A DNA stretch of 64,000 nucleotides from CAZUDI01 sp964618975 (GTDB lineage Bacteria > Desulfobacterota > Desulfomonilia > UBA1062). The stretch is taken from the NCBI GenBank assembly GCA_964618975.1, contig CAZUDI010000012.1:9141-73140 (forward strand). Direction: 5' to 3'. This document shows, piece by piece, positions 1 through 10,539 of this stretch. Position 1 is the stretch's first letter. Each line of letters opens with the position of its first letter. Both the position numbers and the translations under genes were made by a program. Below the pieces are notes generated by a model. The model was not told where the DNA came from, searched no databases, and saw only the letters and a program-made list of their open reading frames with translations.

Positions 1-1071
1 ACGCAGCGCCGGCAGATGGAGGAGGAGATCCGCCGCAGTGAGCTGAAATTTCTAAAGATATTTCAGTCCAGCCCGGATGCCATCGCCATCAGCACCCTCA
101 AGGAAGGCCTCTATCTGGACGTGAATGACGCCTTCCTCAGGTACACGGGCTACACGCGTGAGGAGGTGATCGGCCGGACCTCCCTGGAAATGGGCATCTG
201 GGACAGCACTCGCGAGCGCGAGGAGTCCCTCGCGCGCCTCGTCCGCGAGGGGGGCCTGCGCGATCAGGAACGGCAGTGGCGCACCAGGACCGGGCAGAAA
301 CTCACGATCTTGTGGAGCGGCGAGCTGATCGAATTCGGCGGCGAACAGTGTGTCCTCTCGGTCAACCACGATATCACCAAGCGCAAGCAGATCGAAACGG
401 AACTTGTGCATTCCCGCTCCCAGCTGCAGATCCACGCCGACCACCTGCAGACCACGCTGGAGAGGGAACGCACCGAAATCGCGCGGGAGATTCACGACGA
501 ATTAGGGCAGATCCTTACGGCCCTGAAGATGGACCTCTCCTGGCTGAGAAAGCGCCTTCCCGTCTCCCTCGGAGAGCCCCTTGGCAAGCTCGCCTCCATG
601 ACCGACACCGTGGACCACACCATCACGGCCGTGCAGCGGATTTGCGCTGAGCTGCGTCCGGCGGTCCTGGATGACCTGGGCCTGGAGGCGGCCATGCAGT
701 GGCAGGCCGACCGCATCCAGGAACGCTCCGGTCTTGTCTGTGAGACGATCGTCGATCCCGCGCTCGAGGGGATCGAACTGGGGCACAAGATTACGATCAC
801 GGTTTTCAGGATCTTCCAGGAGGCGCTTATCAATGTCGTGCGGCATGCCCGCGCCTCGAGAGTCTTGAGCGTGCTGAGGATCCATGACGACCTGCTTGAG
901 CTGGAGGTCATAGACGACGGGAAAGGCATCGCGCGCGAGGCCCTCGAGGATACCTCCTCCTTCGGCGTGATCGGGATGCAGGAGCGGGCCAATCTCGTGG
1001 GCGGCCACACCGAGATCTTTGCCCACCAAGGAGGCGGCACCACCGTCCGGGTGAGGCTTCCCCTGCGGTGA
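1..1071 (+). CDS. PAS-domain sensor histidine kinase, HisKA_3 (NarX/UhpB) type, 5'-truncated
   Basis: A two-component sensor kinase cut by the window edge. The frame is open from base 1 and the first ATG is at 16; the residues before it look like a coiled linker, so the true start is probably upstream. Numbering from that ATG, a PAS domain occupies about residues 10-125. The HisKA_3 dimerisation helix carries the phospho-acceptor H160 in EIAREIHDELGQ. A GHKL ATPase follows, with the N box near EALINVVRHA, a G1 box DDGKGI and GVIGMQERA. This family phosphorylates LuxR/NarL-type response regulators. No partner regulator lies in the visible sequence, so the signal and target are unknown. Confidence 0.85.
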   Translation, partial: TQRRQMEEEIRRSELKFLKIFQSSPDAIAISTLKEGLYLDVNDAFLRYTGYTREEVIGRTSLEMGIWDSTREREESLARLVREGGLRDQERQWRTRTGQKLTILWSGELIEFGGEQCVLSVNHDITKRKQIETELVHSRSQLQIHADHLQTTLERERTEIAREIHDELGQILTALKMDLSWLRKRLPVSLGEPLGKLASMTDTVDHTITAVQRICAELRPAVLDDLGLEAAMQWQADRIQERSGLVCETIVDPALEGIELGHKITITVFRIFQEALINVVRHARASRVLSVLRIHDDLLELEVIDDGKGIAREALEDTSSFGVIGMQERANLVGGHTEIFAHQGGGTTVRVRLPLR

Positions 1072-1133
1072 GGGGGAGGGGGCATTGCCCTCGGACGAAA
1101 GCGGTTGACCATCGCCGCCGCTTTTTAGTATGC

Positions 1134-1220
1134 TTTAATCGTTTGAGGGTCGAATTCCCTTACTACTGGCGGCGTCAAGGCGGGTCCAGGGCTTGCCCTG
1201 GGGTTCATGCCCATGCTTCC
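1134..1220 (+). repeat. Dispersed palindromic repeat, copy A (near full length)
   Basis: One of the best-preserved copies of the window-wide intergenic repeat. The order is TTTAATCG, then GGGTCGAATTCCC, then an imperfect CGC/GCG arm, then CCAGGGCTTGCCCTGG (a perfect 7-bp hairpin), then GGGTTCATGCCCATGCTTCC. It ends 23 bases before the ATG of the small gene at 1244 and therefore probably lies in its leader or promoter. Confidence 0.75.
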
Positions 1221-1243
1221 ACATAAGGCGCAAAGAGGTGCAT

Positions 1244-1516
1244 ATGAATTCCGAAGAAGAAGCCAAGAAGGTCCTGATACAGCAGAAGCACGGAATGCAC
1301 GAGGAGATGTTGTCCAGGGTCATCAAAGACCTGGAGTACAACCTCGAACACCATGCACGCTATACCGGGGAAGAGAGCCTGTTCGCCCATGTCAGGGCCA
1401 ATGCCGCGGCGCTGCTGTTCCTGTGCCAGGAACGCAAGCGTGACCGCGCCAAGCGGGGTGAGAACTTTACCAAGCCCGTGCAGCCCATCCCGCCTGCCGG
1501 CAGTGATCTCAAATAG
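1244..1516 (+). CDS. Hypothetical small charged protein (90 aa)
   Basis: I do not recognise this protein. It is 90 aa, rich in Glu, Lys, Arg and His and predicted helical by eye, starting MNSEEEAKKVL. It has no signal peptide or membrane segment. The ATG at 1244 is preceded by AGAGGTG at 1234-1240, which favours it over upstream in-frame starts. Those lie inside the palindromic repeat that ends at 1220. A hairpin capable of termination begins at the stop codon. It stands alone, in the same direction as the truncated kinase but 170 bp away. Confidence 0.6.
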   Translation: MNSEEEAKKVLIQQKHGMHEEMLSRVIKDLEYNLEHHARYTGEESLFAHVRANAAALLFLCQERKRDRAKRGENFTKPVQPIPPAGSDLK

Positions 1517-1560
1517 GTCCCTGCCCCACAAGTGCAACATGGGGCCAGGGAGCAGGGACC
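1516..1560 (+). terminator. Terminator-like hairpin after the 90-aa gene
   Basis: GGTCCCTGC at 1516-1524 pairs with GCAGGGACC at 1552-1560, and an inner CCCCA/TGGGG pairing lies at 1524-1528 and 1540-1544. There is no clear T-run after it. Confidence 0.45.
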
Positions 1561-1922
1561 AAAGGACCCGGGCGGAGGGGCTTGTGGGTGCAGGCTGCCG
1601 GGTCAGGAGGTCCTGACGGGCAGGGCCGGAGGAACGGTCACCCAGGTGAGTTTCCCCTGTGATGCCCGGTAGTTATGTCGGCGGCAGGCCTTACCGCTGA
1701 GCGGTCCGGTGTTCTGAAAAAAAGAAGTCTGTCTTGCGCGTGGATCGTCTCCTGCGACCTGATGCCTTCACAAGAAAGGGGCCCGGCATTCCTGCCAGGC
1801 CCCTAACAACAGATGGCTGCTTTCGGAAAGAGACTGTCTCTATGTGCTGCCTTTCTCTTCTCGATGCCGATACATGTCCGGGGTCAGGGCGGACCCTGCA
1901 AGTGATCCCCGTTTAAGCGGCA
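1561..1922. other. Intergenic region between convergent genes
   Basis: About 360 bases with no convincing gene. Near its right end is the strong hairpin listed separately at 1777-1804. A GC-rich stretch around 1610-1720 looks structured but matches no RNA family I can name. Confidence 0.5.
1777..1804 (-). terminator. Intrinsic terminator of the beta-barrel gene
   Basis: AGGGGCC pairs with GGCCCCT, followed by one mismatch, then GGCA pairs with TGCC around a TTCC loop. On the minus strand the stem is followed by TTTCTTGTG. It lies about 120 bases downstream of the stop of the outer-membrane protein gene. Confidence 0.6.
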
Positions 1923-3785
1923 TCAGAAGTTCCAGATCAGCTCCATGGCCAGCCGCCGGGCCTTCTCGTTGCATTTCTCCCCGGGGATGCGCTCGCCCGT
2001 GGCCAGATTCGTGGAGGCGGAAAGGGCCTCGGTCACGTCCTTGATCCCGGCACCGGGGAAGAACATGGAGGCCTGGGCGCGGATGAAGTGGTGGCGGCTG
2101 AGCGCCAGGGTCAGCTCGTTGTCCCACTCCGAGCCCACATAGCCGGACGAGACGCGGGTATTGGTTGCGGTATCCACAAAGCTCGTCACGGTGAAGGCCT
2201 CGTTCCACTTGAACATGTTGAGGTTGGTCTTGTAGCTCAAAAAGATTTTGGGCGCGATGGTGATGCCGGCGCTGAGCATGGACAGGCCAGGGTTATCGCC
2301 GCGGCCGGCGCCGTAGTTGGCGAAGACGCCGCCGGAGAAGACCGGGGTACCGTTGCCGTAGAATTCAGGCACGTAGCCGTAGAGCAGGGAGCCGAAGACG
2401 AAGTTGGTATCCCCCACGATGGTATTCTCGCCGCCCCAGCGCATGGAGTAGCGCTGGGCATTGGCCACGCCGTTGTAGCCGCCCAGGGTACTGTCGGTGG
2501 CGTCGTCGTCACCCGAGGTATACAGGTAGCCGAGGTGCGGCTTGAGGGAATAGAAGCTCTTGAGCGCCCCGTTGAGCTCGTAGGACATGTCGGCGGCGAA
2601 GGCATAGGCCTTGATGTCGAAGTCATTGTAGCGGATGGGCAGGTCGGTGCCCACCAGGGTCTGGCCGTAGAGACCGGTGTCGCAGGCCCTGCCATAGTGG
2701 TAAACGCCCTCGCCCATGATCTCCAGGTTGCCGTACTTGCCCACGTAGTAGGCGCCGGCATGGTAGGCGTTGGTGTTGGTTTCCTCAAGCGACTGGATGC
2801 CCAGGTTGGGAACGCCGGCCGCCAGGGTCAGCATGGCCAGCAGGTCGAGGGACTGCGCGTTGCGGATGCGGTCGAAGAGATAGAAGGCCTTGATTTTGTG
2901 GGCCCTGTCTTTGCTGAACCAGTCGACCTGGGCGGCATAGAGGTCACGGTCGTCGTCGCGTTTGACGTCGAGATCGGACAACCCGGTGGCCGACATGCCC
3001 TCCCAGTCGTCTTCCCACAGCTTGATGTAGGCCAGATTGTACTCGAGGGACTCGGTCTTGCCGGTCACCCAGAAACCCGGGTTGTCGTCGCCGTAGACCA
3101 GGCCGCCACCGTCGAAACCGTCGATGTGCCAGACGTCCCAGCCGGCATGGAAGCGCATGCCGAAGGGCAGGGCCATGGTGCCGTGCAGCCTCTCCAGGCC
3201 GAAGTTGCTGCAGGTACTGTCGCGTCCGCCCCGCGCGTCCACGGAGCCGTTGTCGAGGGCGGCGTCGTATTCCAGGGCGGCGTAGAAGCTCCATTTCTTG
3301 TCCTTGGGCATGGCATTGAAATAGAGCTTATTCTCGCTGCGGATATAGGAGTCGGCCAGGGCCCCGGCCTCGTTGAGGTGCCTGCGCCAGAACTCGGCCT
3401 GCGGAAGCGCGCCGAGCAGCCAGCCGGGTGAGATGCCTTGCAGAAGGGCTGCGTTACTAAAAGGATCACCGATGGAGGCCAGATAGGTGCCCAGGGCGTT
3501 GGCTTCCGTGGCGAAGGTAAAGCCGATGGGCTTCTCGCCCAGTCCGAAGTCGTAGTTCTTTTCCGCGGTGGGGATCATGCGGATCGTTCCACCGAAGCTC
3601 ATCATGATGTTTTCCTTGTCCGTGAGCCCGGTCTGGATGTACACGCTGCCGGAGCCGACGATGTTGTCCGAGCGGCCGAAGATCTGCTCCTTGCGGATGT
3701 CGTCGGACAGCGCCGTATCCGCGGCATAGGCCAGGCCGCTGGTAAGCAGCATGCAGGCCACCAGAAAAACGATAAATCTCTTCAT
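1923..3785 (-). CDS. Outer-membrane beta-barrel (porin-like) protein
   Basis: A 620-aa exported protein starting MKRFIVFLVACML with a classic signal peptide cut after ...LAYA. The body alternates polar and aromatic residues with many Gly, Tyr and Trp. It ends in ...LAMELIWNF, a C-terminal aromatic residue typical of BAM-inserted outer-membrane barrels. The start at 3785 was chosen because a GGGGAGG ribosome site precedes it and the signal peptide begins there; a longer frame to 3947 would put about 54 unlikely residues in front. It resembles the large uncharacterised barrel proteins of Deltaproteobacteria. The substrate is unknown. It is divergent from the GntP permease and has its own strong promoter. 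Confidence 0.75.
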   Translation of the reverse strand: MKRFIVFLVACMLLTSGLAYAADTALSDDIRKEQIFGRSDNIVGSGSVYIQTGLTDKENIMMSFGGTIRMIPTAEKNYDFGLGEKPIGFTFATEANALGTYLASIGDPFSNAALLQGISPGWLLGALPQAEFWRRHLNEAGALADSYIRSENKLYFNAMPKDKKWSFYAALEYDAALDNGSVDARGGRDSTCSNFGLERLHGTMALPFGMRFHAGWDVWHIDGFDGGGLVYGDDNPGFWVTGKTESLEYNLAYIKLWEDDWEGMSATGLSDLDVKRDDDRDLYAAQVDWFSKDRAHKIKAFYLFDRIRNAQSLDLLAMLTLAAGVPNLGIQSLEETNTNAYHAGAYYVGKYGNLEIMGEGVYHYGRACDTGLYGQTLVGTDLPIRYNDFDIKAYAFAADMSYELNGALKSFYSLKPHLGYLYTSGDDDATDSTLGGYNGVANAQRYSMRWGGENTIVGDTNFVFGSLLYGYVPEFYGNGTPVFSGGVFANYGAGRGDNPGLSMLSAGITIAPKIFLSYKTNLNMFKWNEAFTVTSFVDTATNTRVSSGYVGSEWDNELTLALSRHHFIRAQASMFFPGAGIKDVTEALSASTNLATGERIPGEKCNEKARRLAMELIWNF

Positions 3786-3969
3786 GTTTCCTCCCCTGTT
3801 GGCTGATTTGGGCAGAAGAATCGTGCCGCGGCCCCCTGAAGGCCGGGGTATAAAAATATACTTATATGGCAGATCCGTCTGTCTTTTAGGTGTGTCTCGC
3901 ACTCTTTTTGCCCTATCTGTGATGATTTCCACTACATTATTACACAATTATTCAGACTCTTCGTTGAAT

Positions 3970-3982
3970 GATCACCTCCTTT
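3970..3982 (-). promoter_or_regulatory. Orphan full-length Shine-Dalgarno sequence in the leader of the beta-barrel gene
   Basis: On the minus strand this reads AAAGGAGGTGATC, complementary to the 3' end of 16S rRNA over its whole length. There is no start codon at a usable distance; the nearest, TTG at 3947, is 22 bases away. The palindrome TATGGCAGCCATA lies immediately upstream at 3986-3998. It may be a ribosome standby or mRNA-stabilising site. Confidence 0.4.
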
Positions 3983-4031
3983 CCGTATGGCAGCCATAAA
4001 ATAACATTGTTAACAAATAATAACAATAATT

Positions 4032-4060
4032 AATATAAATTGACAACGTTCTTATGTCAA
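4032..4060 (-). promoter_or_regulatory. Sigma-70 promoter of the beta-barrel gene
   Basis: Minus strand: -35 TTGACA at 4060-4055, a 17-bp spacer, and -10 TATATT at 4037-4032. This is near consensus. Transcription would start near 4025 and give a leader of about 240 nt. Confidence 0.6.
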
Positions 4061-4154
4061 GGAGATTATTCCCGCCTTCCTCCGGCAGGGCGTGTCCGCT
4101 CTCGGGCGAGTAATGATTGAAGAATACTTGACTTTGGGAAGGGCAACTTTATTC

Positions 4155-4180
4155 ATTAAATATTAACATTAAATATTAAC
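4155..4180 (+). repeat. Tandem 13-bp direct repeat upstream of the permease promoter
   Basis: Two exact copies of ATTAAATATTAAC abut at 4155-4167 and 4168-4180, just upstream of the permease -35 candidate. They could be regulator sites or an UP-like element. Confidence 0.5.
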
Positions 4181-4183
4181 AAA

Positions 4184-4211
4184 TTGATTATCCATACAAT
4201 GACTCTATTAT
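4184..4211 (+). promoter_or_regulatory. Candidate promoter of the GntP-family permease
   Basis: -35 TTGATT at 4184-4189, a 16-bp spacer, and -10 TATTAT at 4206-4211. This would give a leader of about 35 nt before the ATG at 4252. Confidence 0.5.
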
Positions 4212-4251
4212 ATCCGCAGGGTGGGTGAGCGTACATTAAAGGAGGTGGCTT

Positions 4252-5583
4252 ATGGTTTCTGGAAGTATTGCCCTCATCTACCTGGTGATCGCCATCGCCC
4301 TGATTATCTACCTGACGGCCAGGTACCATATGAATGCCTTTGTGGTATTGCTGCTGGTGGCCTTTGTCTACGGATTGTTCGTGGGGTTGCCGCTGCCGGA
4401 CATCGTCAAGACCATCCGCAACGGTTTCGGGGGGACGCTGGGCTATATCGGGATCGTGATCGTGGCGGGCACCATCATCGGGACCATCCTCGAAAAGACT
4501 GGCGCCGCGCTGGCCATGACCAACGCCATCCTGCGAGTGGTGGGCAAGGAGCGTTCGCCTCTGGCCATGAGCATCGCGGGATACGTGGTTTCCATCCCCG
4601 TGTTCTGTGACTCGGGCTATGTCATTCTGACACCGCTCAACAAGGCCCTGGCCGAGGAGACCGGGAAATCCATGGCGGTCATGGCGGTGGCCTTGGCAAC
4701 CGGTCTGTATGCGACTCACTGCCTGGTGCCGCCCACGCCCGGGCCCATCGCGGCCGCCGGAATACTGAACGCCGATCTGGGCATAGTCATCGGTCTGGGG
4801 CTCATCGTCTCCATTCCGGCCATGATCGCGGGCTACCTGTGGGCCGTGATGTTCGCCCCGCGCTATGAGATCGAGGCCTCTCTCGAGGAGACCTACGATA
4901 CCCTCATGCAGAAGTACGGCAGGCTCCCCTCCACGACGCTGTCCTTTGCCCCGATCCTCATCCCCATCGTGCTGATCCTCTTCAAGTCTATCGCGGATTT
5001 CCCCACCAAACCTTTCGGCACCGGAGCTCTGGCGGCGTTTCTCAGCTTTATCGGTGATCCGGTCACCGCGCTGCTGATCGGGGTGTTCCTGGCGCTGCTG
5101 CTGGTCAAGCAGGAAGCCAAGCGCGAGGCCGTGAGTGCCTGGATGGACCTGGGGGTAAAGAACGCCGCCCTGATCCTGGCCATAACCGGGGCCGGCGGCG
5201 CCTTCGGCGCCATCCTCAAGGCCTCGCCCATGGGCGAGTTTCTCGGCACGACGCTCTCAGGCTTCAACTTGGGGATTTTTCTCCCCTTCATTGTGGCAGC
5301 GGCCCTCAAAACGGCCCAGGGATCGTCGACCGTGGCCATCATCACCACCGCCTCCATCATGGCGCCGCTCATGCAGGGCCTCGGGCTCCACCCGGCGCTC
5401 ACCGTGCTGGCCATCGGGGCGGGGTCCATGACCGTCTCACACGCCAACGATTCCTATTTCTGGGTGGTCTCGCAGTTCTCCGACATGGAGGTTCCCGTGG
5501 CCTACCGGGCCTATACCACGGCCACCCTGGTGGAGGGGGTTGTGGCGATCGCGGCGGTTGCCATTCTGTCGCTGTTTATATAG
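4252..5583 (+). CDS. GntP-family (gluconate/glycerate-type) H+ symporter
   Basis: A 443-aa integral membrane transporter of the GntP family, which imports gluconate, glycerate or related hydroxy acids with protons. It is hydrophobic throughout, with about 12 membrane segments. Family-typical stretches are visible: the VFCDSGYVIL region near residue 120, CLVPPTPGP near 160, and the C-terminal SHANDSYFWVVSQF near 400. The ATG is preceded by AAAGGAGG at 4238-4245. The neighbouring TPR gene and glycerate 2-kinase suggest that glycerate is a substrate, which is inference from context. Its length is normal for the family. Confidence 0.88.
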   Translation: MVSGSIALIYLVIAIALIIYLTARYHMNAFVVLLLVAFVYGLFVGLPLPDIVKTIRNGFGGTLGYIGIVIVAGTIIGTILEKTGAALAMTNAILRVVGKERSPLAMSIAGYVVSIPVFCDSGYVILTPLNKALAEETGKSMAVMAVALATGLYATHCLVPPTPGPIAAAGILNADLGIVIGLGLIVSIPAMIAGYLWAVMFAPRYEIEASLEETYDTLMQKYGRLPSTTLSFAPILIPIVLILFKSIADFPTKPFGTGALAAFLSFIGDPVTALLIGVFLALLLVKQEAKREAVSAWMDLGVKNAALILAITGAGGAFGAILKASPMGEFLGTTLSGFNLGIFLPFIVAAALKTAQGSSTVAIITTASIMAPLMQGLGLHPALTVLAIGAGSMTVSHANDSYFWVVSQFSDMEVPVAYRAYTTATLVEGVVAIAAVAILSLFI

Positions 5584-5737
5584 GTTATGCACATGAGGCG
5601 TAGCCCGTTTCCCCTCTGGGGAAGGGGCCATGGCGTGGCCGGGGGACGTATCTGCATGACCCCAACGGTGCGGAGGCGTTCTAACCGCTATGGGTGGAAT
5701 CCCCGAGGCTTGAGGCATCGAGGGTGGATCATTAAAG
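5584..5737 (+). other. Spacer with a partial palindromic repeat (copy K)
   Basis: CTAACCGCTATGGGTGGAATCCCC at about 5681-5705 resembles the 5' half of the dispersed repeat; the 3' half is not recognisable. A small TTCCCC/GGGGAA hairpin lies near 5609-5623. Confidence 0.35.
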
Positions 5738-6460
5738 GTGTCAGAGACCGGAAGACATCCTGAGGGCCCTGATGGTCATGAGGTGTGGAGGGTGAGGAAG
5801 AGGATCATGGAGCGGTTGGCCTTCAATGCACTGGGGATGCAGGCCTACGATAAGGCCTGCCGTTACCTGGAGAGGATCGCAGATCGGTATCCCAAAGTCC
5901 CGGGCGTGCACTACAACTATGCCGTAGGTCTCATCGGGGCCGGCAGGCAGGCGGAGGCCCTCAGGCAGCTGCTGATCGAGCTTTCTTGCGGTGGTGAGCG
6001 CTATGAGGTGCTCAAGGCCCTGGGCGAGCTCTGCTATCGGTCCGGCAGGCGCAGTCCGGCCCGGAGCTATCTCAGAGGCGCATTGGGTCACTGTGCCGAC
6101 GAGGCCCAGGCCGGGGGGATACGCCAGCAGATCGCCGTGGCCGAAAGTCCGTCACGCTATACCTCCATGCTCAGGGGCCAGGGGCTCTTCCAGGAGGCGT
6201 GCCGCTTTCAGGAGCAGGGCGACTGGCACCAGGCCAGGGCCCTGCTGTTCGAGGCGCTCGAGTGTGACGGCACCAATGCGCTTATCTTCAATAATCTGGG
6301 GGTCATCGCCATGAATCACGAGCAGGCATATGAGACGGCCGAGCGTTATTTCGAGGAGTCGCTCAAGCATGCGGAGCTCCCGCTTGTGCGCAGGAACCTG
6401 GCCCGGGCGGCGTTCCTGCGCACAAGCGGGAGACAGTCCGCGCTCAAGGGTCGGGTATGA
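5738..6460 (+). CDS. Tetratricopeptide-repeat protein
   Basis: A 240-aa soluble protein built of degenerate TPR helices, for example AYDKACRYLERIADRYPKVP near residues 37-56 and ALIFNNLGVIAMNHEQAYET near 188-207. TPRs mediate protein-protein contacts and no enzymatic motif is visible. The GTG at 5738 is used because the helical repeats begin soon after; an ATG at 5807 is an alternative. Its stop overlaps the kinase start by four bases (ATGA), so the two are translationally coupled. The role is unknown. Confidence 0.7.
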   Translation: MSETGRHPEGPDGHEVWRVRKRIMERLAFNALGMQAYDKACRYLERIADRYPKVPGVHYNYAVGLIGAGRQAEALRQLLIELSCGGERYEVLKALGELCYRSGRRSPARSYLRGALGHCADEAQAGGIRQQIAVAESPSRYTSMLRGQGLFQEACRFQEQGDWHQARALLFEALECDGTNALIFNNLGVIAMNHEQAYETAERYFEESLKHAELPLVRRNLARAAFLRTSGRQSALKGRV

Positions 6461-7800
6461 ATCCGCTCAGCGATGTGCGGCTGATCTTTGATCGGGCCTT
6501 GGAGCGGGTCGATCCCTACCGCATGATCCAAAAGCACGTGCGGCTGGAGGGCGAGCGCCTGGTGATCGAGCACGAGGGGCAGACCCTGGTTGAGGATCTC
6601 GGGGAATACCGCAAGGTTGTCGTGCTGGGGATCGGCAAGGCGTCATCCCACATGGCCCGGGCCCTAGAAGAGATTCTGGGGGCGCGCCTCAGCGAGGGGG
6701 CGGTGGTCACCAAGTACGGCCATGCGCAGCGGCTGGAGCAGATCCGGGTCATCGAAGCGGCCCACCCGGTGCCGGACGCCAACAGCGTGAGCGGGGCGCG
6801 TGAGCTGTGTGACATCGCCAGTGAGGCGAACGAGCACACCCTGATCCTCTCCCTGATATCCGGCGGAGGTTCGGCCCTTTTCTGCCTGCCGGAGGAGGGT
6901 ATCTCGCTTGCCGACAAGCAGCGCATGACCCAGGTACTGCTGGAGAGCGGGGCTGATATCCGCGAGATCAACACGGTGCGCAAACACATCTCCCGGGTCA
7001 AGGGCGGCAAGTTCGCGCGTATGGCCTACCCGGCCCGCCTGATCAACCTGATCCTCTCGGACGTGATCGGTGACAGGCTCGACTCCATCGCATCCGGCAT
7101 CTCCGTGCCGGATGCCACCACCTTTGCCGAGGCCGCGGCCATCATCCAAAAATACGGCATCGATCACCAGGTGCCTCCCTCCATCACACGCTTCATCCAG
7201 GCCGGCCTCGAAGGCGGCCAGGCAGATACCCCCAAGGCCGGGGACAGGGCCTTCAAAAGGGTGGCCAACATCCTGCTCGGCAACAATCTGGCCGCCTGCC
7301 GGGCCGCGGCCCGCGCGGGCGAGGAGTGCGGTTATCGCACGGTCTTCCTCACCTCCTCGCTCACGGGCGAGGCCCGTGAGATCGCGCATTTTTTTGCAGC
7401 CCTGGCCAGGGACCTCGATCAGGGCTTGACGGCCTTCGAACGGCCGGCGCTGCTGATCGCCGGTGGCGAGACCACGGTCACCATCCGCGGCGACGGCAAG
7501 GGCGGCCGCAATCAGGAGCTGGCGCTGGCCTTCCTGGTGGATCTGCTAGCGACTTCTCCAGATCTCGAGCGCATCGTCTTCCTGTCCGGCGGCACCGATG
7601 GTCAGGATGGCCCCACCGACGCAGCCGGCGCCGTGATATCGGCCGGGGTCCGGGAGAGGATCACCGCGCTGGAGCTGGATCCAGGCACCTATCTGGCGCG
7701 CAATGACGCCTATCGCTTTTTCGAACAGACCGGTTCCCTGCTGATGACCGGGCCCACGGGCACGAATGTCTGCGACCTCCAGCTGCTGATCGTGGCCTGA
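6457..7800 (+). CDS. Glycerate 2-kinase (MOFRL family)
   Basis: A 447-aa cytoplasmic kinase of the GckA/TtuD family, phosphorylating D-glycerate to 2-phosphoglycerate with ATP. It has the N-terminal DUF4147 domain with LISGGGSALF near residue 130 and the MOFRL domain with GGRNQELALAF near 350 and SGGTDGQDGPTDAAGA near 375. The length is normal. Overlap with the TPR gene and the permease upstream suggest uptake followed by entry into lower glycolysis. Family and reaction are secure; physiological pairing with the GntP permease is inference. Confidence 0.9.
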   Translation: MNPLSDVRLIFDRALERVDPYRMIQKHVRLEGERLVIEHEGQTLVEDLGEYRKVVVLGIGKASSHMARALEEILGARLSEGAVVTKYGHAQRLEQIRVIEAAHPVPDANSVSGARELCDIASEANEHTLILSLISGGGSALFCLPEEGISLADKQRMTQVLLESGADIREINTVRKHISRVKGGKFARMAYPARLINLILSDVIGDRLDSIASGISVPDATTFAEAAAIIQKYGIDHQVPPSITRFIQAGLEGGQADTPKAGDRAFKRVANILLGNNLAACRAAARAGEECGYRTVFLTSSLTGEAREIAHFFAALARDLDQGLTAFERPALLIAGGETTVTIRGDGKGGRNQELALAFLVDLLATSPDLERIVFLSGGTDGQDGPTDAAGAVISAGVRERITALELDPGTYLARNDAYRFFEQTGSLLMTGPTGTNVCDLQLLIVA

Positions 7801-7891
7801 GGTCTGCCCGCATACTCACCCTGTTGCCGGGAGGCATTGACGCTGGAAATGGGGCTCGATTTCTGGCATAAATTTCCCAGGGGGAAAGCGT

Positions 7892-8332
7892 ATGACGATG
7901 CTCAGAACAGTCAAACCGGCACAGGTCTTCATGGGCCGGCTCGAGCACGGGGCCGACCTGCTGGCAGAACTGAATTCCCTGGTAGACGAGTGTGGCGTCA
8001 CCCTGGGGAGGATCGAGGCCATCGGGGCCGTGATGCAGGCCAGGGTGGGCTGCTACGACCAGACCCGGCACACCTACGGGTATGTCGAATTCGACCGCGA
8101 GATGGAGATTACCAAGCTTACCGGCAATGTATCGCTCAAGGACGGACAACCCATGGTGCATGCCCATATCACCCTGGCGGACGAGCAGGGACAGGCCTTT
8201 GGCGGCCACCTGGCCGAAGGCACGCGCATCTTTGCCTGCGAGGTTATCATCGAGGCCTACGCGGGCGATATCTTCGAACGCACCTGGGACGAAACCACCG
8301 GACTGAGCCTGTGGGAAAAGATATCCACCTGA
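7892..8332 (+). CDS. PPC (DUF296) domain protein
   Basis: A 146-aa single-domain PPC/DUF296 protein. The fold appears in plant AT-hook DNA-binding proteins and in stand-alone bacterial proteins of unknown function, often trimeric. The conserved core is present: MVHAHITLAD near residue 88 and FGGHLAEGTRIFACEVIIE near 103-121. Its His residues could bind a metal. It follows the kinase by 91 bases in the same direction and could share its transcript. Confidence 0.75.
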   Translation: MTMLRTVKPAQVFMGRLEHGADLLAELNSLVDECGVTLGRIEAIGAVMQARVGCYDQTRHTYGYVEFDREMEITKLTGNVSLKDGQPMVHAHITLADEQGQAFGGHLAEGTRIFACEVIIEAYAGDIFERTWDETTGLSLWEKIST

Positions 8333-8490
8333 AGGTGAGGGAAGCATCTGTCGCCTGGGTGGGGGGATGGATCCTCACCCGGTGCGGCTGCCTGCCGAAT
8401 ATCCATCAGGGGGAAGCGCCCCTTCCTGCCATCAAGGCGTTTCCCCCGGTATCATCGATCAAGCCCTCCTGATATCTCGTGATCAGAGCC

Positions 8491-8574
8491 TTTAATCGCT
8501 TGGGTCAGATTCCCCGCCGTTTGCGGCGGCAGGCAGGGTCCTCAGGCTTGCCTTGGTTTTCATGCCCATGATCC
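8491..8574 (+). repeat. Dispersed palindromic repeat, copy B
   Basis: Near-full copy running from TTTAATCGCTTGGGTC through CCGCCGTTTGCGGCGG (a strong hairpin here) to TTTTCATGCCCATGATCC. It sits between the convergent PPC gene and acetoacetyl-CoA synthetase, 10 bases past the latter's stop. Confidence 0.7.
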
Positions 8575-8583
8575 TGCGAGGGC

Positions 8584-10539
<1,956 letters not shown>

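Larger units (their letters stand above)
3786..4251. other. AT-rich divergent regulatory region
   Basis: About 466 bases without a gene and much more AT-rich than its surroundings. It holds divergent promoter candidates for the beta-barrel gene (minus) and the permease (plus), a tandem 13-bp direct repeat, a 13-nt palindrome at 3986-3998 and an orphan Shine-Dalgarno match at 3970-3982. Confidence 0.7.

Noticed and set aside
1134..1220. Repeat copies as tRNA T-arms (GGGTCGAATTCCC resembles GGTTCGAATCC)
   Set aside because: No acceptor, D or anticodon arms fit around any copy, and the same block recurs in one fixed order in all copies.
3969..3983. GATCACCTCCTTTC as a 16S rRNA 3' end
   Set aside because: Only the anti-Shine-Dalgarno word matches; the bases around it are not 16S, so it is read as a Shine-Dalgarno on the other strand.
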